Assembly: GCF_040544555.1 (NCBI RefSeq)
Contig: NZ_JBEPKD010000001.1
Location: forward strand, 310,001-374,000
From: Halalkalibacter oceani
GTDB taxonomy: Bacteria; Bacillota; Bacilli; Bacillales; Bacillaceae_D
DNA length: 64,000 nt
Direction of reading: 5' to 3'
Numbering within the stretch: position 1 is the first letter of the stretch; every line of letters begins with the position of its first letter. Below are positions 58,660-64,000 of the stretch, in pieces. The translations under genes were made by a program, and so were the position numbers. Under the pieces are notes generated by a model. That model saw nothing but the letters and a program-made list of their open reading frames with translations, was not told the origin of the DNA and did not search any database.

Positions 58660-59618
58660 AAAAAGCGATTGTTTTAGGGGCAACTGGAGCGACGGGGCAA
58701 GTCATCATAACTGAACTATTAGCAAAAGACATCCAAGTTGTTGCTTTTGCACGCACTGAGACAAAATTAAAGGAATTAATGAAAAAGCATCAGTATGATC
58801 AGAGATTGTCCTACAAAGTAGGAGATATATTTGATTATCAACAAATTGTAGCCGCAGCAGAAGGGGCAGAAATACTATTTCTCTGTTCTGGTGTGGCGTA
58901 TCAGGATATGGAAGAAAAACTTCTTTTGTTTGGAGAAAGTGCGATGAAAGCTGCCGATAGTTTAGGAGCTAAAATCGTCGTTGTTGATGGAATTTACGTG
59001 TATGGATACCAAATGGCGAAAGGGAATGAAAGTCATCCTAAACACCCCCATACGAAAAAGGGAAAGCTAAGGGTAGATTACGAGAAGTTAATATTCAGTA
59101 ACAAATGGCAAAACGCTAAAGCTTTAATTGTGAGACTTCCGGATTATTACGGAGCAACCTCCCAAGGCTCATACATGCAGCCAACATTAGAAGGGATGGC
59201 AAATAAAAAAGTATCGATTTTTTTTGGCAACCTGAAAACTCCGAGGGAATATGTCTATTTACCGGATGCAGGCAAAATGATTGTGAATATAGCGGAGAAA
59301 GATGATGCATACGGAGAGAACTGGAATATACCCGGAGCTGGGCTGATTTCGGGCAAAGAAATCATCGAGATCGCTCGTGAGGTAACGAGTAACCGTAAAA
59401 TGGTCATTCCATTGACTAAAACTACCGTTCGTTTTATGGGGTTGTTTAGTTCATTTATGAGAGAAGTCGTTGAAATTATGTACCTTACAAAAGAAGGATT
59501 TGTATTAAGCGGAGAAAAATACGAAAATCGTATCGGCCCGATACCGGCCACCCCTTATAGGCAAGGGATTGAAGAAACGTTACGCGTTTTAATGAATCGT
59601 AAAATCGATAAAAAATGA
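58656..59618 (+). CDS. NAD(P)-binding atypical SDR/epimerase-like protein
   Basis: A 320-residue Rossmann protein. The cofactor motif VLGATGATGQVI is at residues 6-17, and VDGIYVYGY holds a Tyr of the YxxxK type without a clear Lys at the usual place. PDYYGATSQGSYMQ and the C-terminal GPIPATPYRQGIEETL resemble NmrA/epimerase proteins. AAAGGAG precedes the ATG. It lies directly behind a TetR operator and was probably regulated together with the lost pump. Confidence 0.88.
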   Translation: MKKAIVLGATGATGQVIITELLAKDIQVVAFARTETKLKELMKKHQYDQRLSYKVGDIFDYQQIVAAAEGAEILFLCSGVAYQDMEEKLLLFGESAMKAADSLGAKIVVVDGIYVYGYQMAKGNESHPKHPHTKKGKLRVDYEKLIFSNKWQNAKALIVRLPDYYGATSQGSYMQPTLEGMANKKVSIFFGNLKTPREYVYLPDAGKMIVNIAEKDDAYGENWNIPGAGLISGKEIIEIAREVTSNRKMVIPLTKTTVRFMGLFSSFMREVVEIMYLTKEGFVLSGEKYENRIGPIPATPYRQGIEETLRVLMNRKIDKK

Positions 59619-59804
59619 ATGGTGGCTTCTTGGGTGTACGCGTACCTATATCGGGCACACCCAAGAATGCTTCTTATGCTGGGAATGTCTCCTGTTCGCT
59701 TCTTTAGATATGAAACTTACGCGCAGGTTAGTGGAAAAGTAAGAATGTTTATCGTATTTGGACCCATATTTTTATTAATTGTCTTTCAGCTTTTGTTTCA
59801 CTAA
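59619..59804 (+). CDS. Small membrane protein, possible partial gene
   Basis: 61 residues starting right at the reductase stop, with one clear helix (FIVFGPIFLLIVFQLLF) at the C terminus and a basic N-terminal region (AYLYRAHPRMLLMLGMSPVRFFRYE). There is no independent ribosome binding site, so translation would need coupling. It may be a true small protein or the end of a larger gene. Confidence 0.4.
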   Translation: MVASWVYAYLYRAHPRMLLMLGMSPVRFFRYETYAQVSGKVRMFIVFGPIFLLIVFQLLFH

Positions 59805-60035
<231 letters not shown>

Positions 60036-60099
60036 AGTTATGATTTCTTATTTTCTGTCTCAATCACGAAGTTAACTTATGTTTTTGAGACAGAAAATG

Positions 60100-60579
60100 T
60101 TAAACAGCGAGCAATGCGACTGTAAGAAAAAGTAAACTTACGCCAATTATCGTTTCGCCTAGCTTAGATCCTGTGTGGTTATGTAATGGCAATTGAAAGC
60201 TCGTTTGCAATGGATACAGCAATTTCACTCCGCGCGGCGTCATCGCATCAAGAATGATATGACTGATCACTCCTGCCAGAATGCCGGCTTGAAGATCTGC
60301 TGCAAAGCCAAATGACAATTGATTTAACAGCCAGGCCAAACCGATGACAAAAAGCAAGCTGTGTGTGATCGCACGATGGCCAAAAACGCGGTGAATGCTT
60401 TTTGAAATGATCGGTATCCGTCTTCCGAGCATCGATTTCGGATGGCAAATATCCGGTATGATGGCGCCGATTAGTGCTGAGCTGTAAAAGATCATCGGCT
60501 GTTGTACTGAAATGTCAAATCCTTGTGTTGTGATGACAGCGGCTGCCAGGCCGCCGATTATATGCGTTGTTCCCTTCAT
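60100..60579 (-). CDS. YdjM-like membrane-bound metal-dependent hydrolase
   Basis: A 159-residue DUF457/YdjM-family protein. The His/Asp-rich signature is visible: TTHIIGG, IPDICHPKS, GHRAITHSLLF and ISHIILDAMTPRGVKLLYP, spread over four hydrophobic segments. In Escherichia coli the relative is LexA-regulated, but its activity is unknown. GAGGTGG precedes the ATG. The gene is bracketed by a dif site and a dif half-site, which may mean it arrived as a Xer-mobilised module. Confidence 0.85.
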   Translation of the reverse strand: MKGTTHIIGGLAAAVITTQGFDISVQQPMIFYSSALIGAIIPDICHPKSMLGRRIPIISKSIHRVFGHRAITHSLLFVIGLAWLLNQLSFGFAADLQAGILAGVISHIILDAMTPRGVKLLYPLQTSFQLPLHNHTGSKLGETIIGVSLLFLTVALLAV

Positions 60580-60601
60580 CTTTCCACCTCGATGTTTCTT
60601 T

Positions 60602-60629
60602 AGTTTACATAATATATTTATCTGTTACT
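60602..60629 (-). other. dif-like half-site
   Basis: On the minus strand the right arm TTATGTAAACT matches dif perfectly, and the centre reads AATATA, while the left arm is not recognisable. Nineteen bases (60599-60617) are an exact direct repeat of 60005-60023. It lies 594 bases from the dif site, on the other side of the YdjM-like gene. Confidence 0.6.
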
Positions 60630-60710
60630 AAATGCCAACAGAAAACAACATTATACCTTATTTTTTCTTTGTTAATAAAGTGCCTTTTTGATCAAGTTTA
60701 AAAAAGCCTC

Positions 60711-60756
60711 AAACAAAGCCTCCACCCTTTTTGCTCGTCGGGTGAAGGCTTTGTTT
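60711..60756 (-). terminator. Terminator of the dehydrogenase gene
   Basis: AAACAAAGCCT-CCACCC pairs with GGGTG-AAGGCTTTGTTT. It lies 4 bases past the stop of the minus-strand dehydrogenase gene. Confidence 0.8.
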
Positions 60757-60760
60757 CCCT

Positions 60761-61864
60761 TTATAGTAGCTGGGCATGTGCTTTCATTTGGGCAATAATG
60801 TTCTCGGCCACTTCTGCCGTGCTTGTTCCACCAATATCGACCGTTTTTACACCGCGTTTGACTGTTCTGGCAACCGCTTGCTCAATCAATTCGCCGGCTT
60901 TTTTCGCTTCCGGGCAGCTATGCTGATCACTCAGCCAATCGAGCATCATGCTTCCTGATAAAATTGTTGCCAGCGGATTGGCGATTCCTTTGCCGGCAAT
61001 CGTTGGCGCAGAGCCGTGAGCTGGTTGAAACATCGCGTGGTTATGACCGATATCTCCTGATGGCGCCATCCCCATCCCGCCTACTAATGCTGCTGCTAAA
61101 TCAGAAATAATATCACCGAACTGATTTTCGGTTACGATAATATCATAATTTTGCGGCTGCTGCACCATTAACAACGTCATCGCATCAATTAAAACGTGGT
61201 CCCTCTCCACCTGCCCCTCGTAACGATCGGCGACATCATGAAAGACTTTATTGAAAAAGGCCATCGAACGAAAGACGTTGCTTTTATCCGTACATGTGAC
61301 GACCCGCTTCTGGTCTAAAAGGCGACCGCCGCGTTTTAAAGCAAGCTGAAAGCCCATATCAACAATTTTTTCGGTCCCTTTTCTTGTGATCACCATCGTA
61401 TCTGTGGCGACTTCATCTGAAACGAGCGTGCCACCTCCGTAGGAAGCGAACAAACCTTCGATGTTTTCCCGCAGCACAACAAAGTCAATGTTCTCCATAT
61501 CACGCAGCGGGCTGTCAATTCCTTTATATAATTTGATTGGCCGAACTCCCGCGAATAAATCTAAATCAAAGCGAAGCTTAAACATCACCTGTCCGCTGAC
61601 TTCCGGCCCTCCGGGGAATTCCCGGACATCCGGTAGTCCGATTGCTCCTAAATAGATCGCATCACTTGACCGGCACGCCTCAAAGGTTGCTTCCGGTAAA
61701 GCGGTGCCGGTCCGTTTATGGTGCTCGGCTCCTGCGTCAAAGTGAGCAAAATCAAGCTCAAAGCCAGAAACGATTTCTTCAGCGGCCTTTAAGACGCTGA
61801 CGCCCGCCTCCATTATTTCTTTCCCGATGCCATCACCTGGTAACACTGCAATTGAAAACCTCAC
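60761..61864 (-). CDS. Isocitrate/isopropylmalate dehydrogenase-family decarboxylase
   Basis: A 367-residue NAD(P)-dependent beta-decarboxylating dehydrogenase. PGDGIGKEI, the substrate segment FKLRFDLDLFAGVRPIKLY, VLRENIEGLF, and metal aspartates in LIDAMTLLMV and GDIISDLAAALVGG are present. HGSAPTIAGKGIANP binds NAD. The RENIEG segment differs from LeuB (ENTGG) and resembles tartrate/homoisocitrate-type enzymes, so it is not safely LeuB. The GTG start has only a weak ribosome binding site. Single gene. Confidence 0.85.
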   Translation of the reverse strand: MRFSIAVLPGDGIGKEIMEAGVSVLKAAEEIVSGFELDFAHFDAGAEHHKRTGTALPEATFEACRSSDAIYLGAIGLPDVREFPGGPEVSGQVMFKLRFDLDLFAGVRPIKLYKGIDSPLRDMENIDFVVLRENIEGLFASYGGGTLVSDEVATDTMVITRKGTEKIVDMGFQLALKRGGRLLDQKRVVTCTDKSNVFRSMAFFNKVFHDVADRYEGQVERDHVLIDAMTLLMVQQPQNYDIIVTENQFGDIISDLAAALVGGMGMAPSGDIGHNHAMFQPAHGSAPTIAGKGIANPLATILSGSMMLDWLSDQHSCPEAKKAGELIEQAVARTVKRGVKTVDIGGTSTAEVAENIIAQMKAHAQLL

Positions 61865-61983
61865 TCTTTCTATTAGTCTTTACGATCACCTCTCATTATT
61901 ACAGAATTTTCTGAATTAATAAACCAATTTTTTACTTATATTGAATGAAAAATAAAGCAGGCAGCCAAAGGGGCAGATCCTTT

Positions 61984-62427
61984 TTAGTTTCGCCTGGCTG
62001 ACTGCGATAATGATAATGCGGAAAAGCTGTACTGGAGAAGGGTTTGTACTACCAGAAAAAGCAGTGCACCTGGAATCGTCAATGAAAGAAAGACAGCTTG
62101 TGATAGCAAAGAGAGCGCGAGTCCTCCAACGAGCCCGATTCCCACATACACGGTGATGACGATCGCAGCCTTCTTCATTCCTGTCCATTTTCGATAATAG
62201 GAAAATCTATGATCGACCCAGGTTGAGAAAATGGCTCCGAAAATAAAAAACAGAAAGAAGGAAGAAGGGAAAAGAAACGCAAATAAAGTCATAAATGAAT
62301 GGTACAATACCTCGGCAGCCCTTTCGTCCGGCGGTGTATAGCTTAACCATGACATCCCAGCACTAAATGCGACTGATGAAATAATGGCGGACATGATTTT
62401 GATCAATAGCGCAAACCGGCTGTTCAT
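61984..62427 (-). CDS. Four-helix membrane protein, unknown
   Basis: 147 residues with four hydrophobic segments, beginning MNSRFALLIKIMSAIISSVAF. The ATG at 62427 follows AAAAAGGAGGGGG by 6 bases and excludes a long upstream extension that overlaps parC. No family recognised. It lies just downstream of parC and its terminator. Confidence 0.65.
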   Translation of the reverse strand: MNSRFALLIKIMSAIISSVAFSAGMSWLSYTPPDERAAEVLYHSFMTLFAFLFPSSFFLFFIFGAIFSTWVDHRFSYYRKWTGMKKAAIVITVYVGIGLVGGLALSLLSQAVFLSLTIPGALLFLVVQTLLQYSFSALSLSQSARRN

Positions 62428-62455
62428 CTCATTCCCCCTCCTTTTTCCGCTTTGA

Positions 62456-62490
62456 TAAAACAGGCGCTCCACTTTAGATGGAAGCGCCTG
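62456..62490 (-). terminator. Terminator of parC
   Basis: CAGGCGCTTCC and GGAGCGCCTG pair on the minus strand, followed by TTTTATC, 23 bases after the parC stop. Confidence 0.75.
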
Positions 62491-62512
62491 ACTGAGAATG
62501 AAAAATGTCGGT

Positions 62513-64000
62513 TTACTCCGTTCCAGCCTGCACATGGCGCCATACGTCCACGACTTCTCCGTCCGTTGCCTGATCAATCACGAAGGAACCGTTGTTGTAG
62601 CGGTCACTGTTACGGTAGTCTTTCGGCTGAATGTCCACCGTTGTTCCTTTGCTCGTGAGGACAGTGTAACGCTCATCTGACTGGACAACCCGACGGCACG
62701 CAATAACGCGGTGCGGATTGGATTTTAACTCACGCAGCATCACGAGACCACGTTTCGCGCGTGAGGACTTGTCGAATTCCGTAATTGCCATTTTCTTCAC
62801 GGCGCCACGGTGGGTGACGACGAGCAATTCCACTTTATCATCGAGAGTAAAGGTAGAGGCGTCGACAAGCTGGTCACCGTCTTTTAAATTAATCGCCTTT
62901 ACCCCGGCGGCACGCTGACCGACAAGGTTCACTTCTTCTTCGCGGAACCATAGTCCGTAGCCAAACTTTGTTGCTAAAAAGAGTTCCTGGTGACCATCTG
63001 TTTTGTGAACGGCGACGACTTCATCGTTAGCCTTCAGCTTCAGAGCCATCAGCGGCTTAGAGAATCGCTGCGCCTGATAGAGCGAGAGCTGCGAGCGCTT
63101 CGCCATGCCGTCTTTCGTAATAAAGAGGAGCGATTGTTCTTCTGTAAACTGCTGGATCGGGATCGCCTCAATGATTTCATCGTCGCGCTCGATGCCGGAA
63201 ACAAGATTGGCGACATGCTGGGCGTTATCCTTCCATCGAATATCCGGCAGCTGATGAACCGGAACATAGAGATAGTTTCCAAGCTTCGTAAAGAGCAGCA
63301 GCGTATCCGTCGTGTTCATGTCATAGCGGCCAAGCAGATAGTCGCCTTCCTTCATACCCGGAGCTTCTCCACTAGATGCCGTATACGAACGGATGCTCGT
63401 CCGCTTTACATAGCCCTCCTTCGTCACGGTCACGACGACGTCCTCAGAGGCAATGAGCACTTCCATATTGATTTTAAGCTCCTCGACCTCTTCCTTAATG
63501 ACAGTGCGCCGTGAATCGGCGTATTTTTTCTTAATCGCCAGCAGGCTTTTTTTGATAACGGAAATCAGCTTCTTCTCGCTCGCCAAAATCGCTTCAAGCT
63601 CATGAATGCGACGTTCAAGCTCCGCCGCTTCTTCCTCGAGAGTCGTAATGTCTGTATTCGTCAACCGGTAAAGCTGCAAGGTGACGATCGCCTCGGCCTG
63701 CTCTTCCGTAAAAGCAAACTGTTCAATTAAATTATGTTTAGCATCCTTCTTGTCGGCTGAGGCCCGGATCGTGGCGATCACTTCATCAAGAATCGAAATC
63801 GCCTTAATCAGCCCGTGCACGATATGCTGGCGGTCCTGAGCTTTTTTCAAGTCATAATGAGCCCGTCTCGTAAACACGAGCTTTTGATGATCAATATAGG
63901 CTTGAATTAGTGCTTGCAGCCCCATCAGCTTCGGCGCTTTATTGTGAATCGCGACCATATTAAAGTTATAGGTCACTTGCAGATCGGTATTTTTATATAA
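62513..64000 (-). CDS. parC: DNA topoisomerase IV subunit A, C-terminal part (partial)
   Basis: The gene leaves the window at the right edge; 495 residues are visible. It decatenates daughter chromosomes with ParE. The frame continues to base 64000 (LYKNTDLQ), followed by TYNFNMVAIHNKAPKLMGLQALIQAYIDHQ of the breakage-reunion domain tail. A coiled coil at about residues 40-155 of the visible part is followed by the beta-pinwheel C-terminal domain with repeated blades (KEGYVKRTSIRSY, KDGMAKRSQLSLY, HRGAVKKMAITEF). The degenerate GyrA box supports ParC over GyrA. The position near dif fits the terminus region. Confidence 0.92.
   Translation of the reverse strand, partial: LYKNTDLQVTYNFNMVAIHNKAPKLMGLQALIQAYIDHQKLVFTRRAHYDLKKAQDRQHIVHGLIKAISILDEVIATIRASADKKDAKHNLIEQFAFTEEQAEAIVTLQLYRLTNTDITTLEEEAAELERRIHELEAILASEKKLISVIKKSLLAIKKKYADSRRTVIKEEVEELKINMEVLIASEDVVVTVTKEGYVKRTSIRSYTASSGEAPGMKEGDYLLGRYDMNTTDTLLLFTKLGNYLYVPVHQLPDIRWKDNAQHVANLVSGIERDDEIIEAIPIQQFTEEQSLLFITKDGMAKRSQLSLYQAQRFSKPLMALKLKANDEVVAVHKTDGHQELFLATKFGYGLWFREEEVNLVGQRAAGVKAINLKDGDQLVDASTFTLDDKVELLVVTHRGAVKKMAITEFDKSSRAKRGLVMLRELKSNPHRVIACRRVVQSDERYTVLTSKGTTVDIQPKDYRNSDRYNNGSFVIDQATDGEVVDVWRHVQAGTE

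Noticed and set aside
60761..61864. Annotation as LeuB to complement leuA at the left edge.
   Set aside because: The active-site segment reads RENIEG rather than the LeuB type, and the gene is 59 kb away without leuCD.
62428..62577. A longer N terminus for the membrane protein at 61984.
   Set aside because: It would overlap parC and its terminator; a strong ribosome binding site fixes the start at 62427.

Overview
The window looks like chromosomal DNA of a spore-forming, low-to-mid GC member of the Bacillaceae. The reasons are strong AGGAGG-type ribosome binding sites, frequent TTG/GTG starts, sigma-A promoters, cre-like sites, a LysM/GH18 cortex-lytic enzyme of the YaaH/SleL type, a collagen-like exosporium protein, 7-1-7 Zur boxes of the Bacillus type and a Bacillus-type dif site. 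I saw no rRNA, tRNA, CRISPR array or transposase gene. The species cannot be fixed from sequence reading alone.

Layout. 1-12 kb is metabolic and transport: the 3' end of a long-type leuA, a 2-hydroxyacid dehydrogenase and HpcH/HpaI aldolase with a cre-like site between them, a YaaH-like enzyme, a DHA2 drug pump behind a structured leader, a PadR pair with operator, a decayed alcohol dehydrogenase, and a 903-residue altronate-dehydratase-like protein that is an internal duplication. 11-25 kb is signalling and envelope: an acyltransferase lacking its N terminus, LysR, a chemotaxis receptor, an ABC exporter behind a MerR-type promoter, an ECF sigma/anti-sigma pair, a two-component system whose regulator is frameshifted, a lipoprotein, a polysaccharide deacetylase and an LCP ligase. 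25-36 kb is accessory: an AlkD-like glycosylase, the collagen-like protein, RidA, HxlR, an ECF41 sigma factor with its carboxymuconolactone decarboxylase partner and a matching promoter, and an ABC-2 transporter with a two-component system.

36.5-50.3 kb is a zinc-starvation island. Zur-box-like palindromes stand before a COG0523-like protein without a P-loop, a SufU paralog, a decayed small gene plus two COG0523 GTPases and Zur, a methyltransferase facing a five-gene nickel/metallophore-type ABC importer, and ribA-fur facing hemB-yidD. The logic resembles known Zur regulons (metal chaperones, metal importer, spare copies of zinc enzymes). Parts are decaying: the second ATPase is frameshifted, the second Fur protein is cut short by a 38-bp tandem duplication, and a TehB-like methyltransferase has a stop codon.

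50-60 kb holds an Fsr-like MFS protein, two tandem small secreted Tyr/Trp-rich peptides, a Dus tRNA-modifying enzyme, unknown membrane and lipoprotein genes, an SDR/AraC pair, and a TetR gene with two near-identical operators around deletion remnants. At 60.0 kb a dif site appears, with a second dif half-site 590 bp away across a YdjM-like gene. The remaining genes (isopropylmalate-dehydrogenase family, membrane protein, parC) are on the minus strand, so the window probably covers the replication terminus. Many genes are broken by different kinds of lesion, which suggests real gene decay, although base-calling errors cannot be excluded for the single-base cases.
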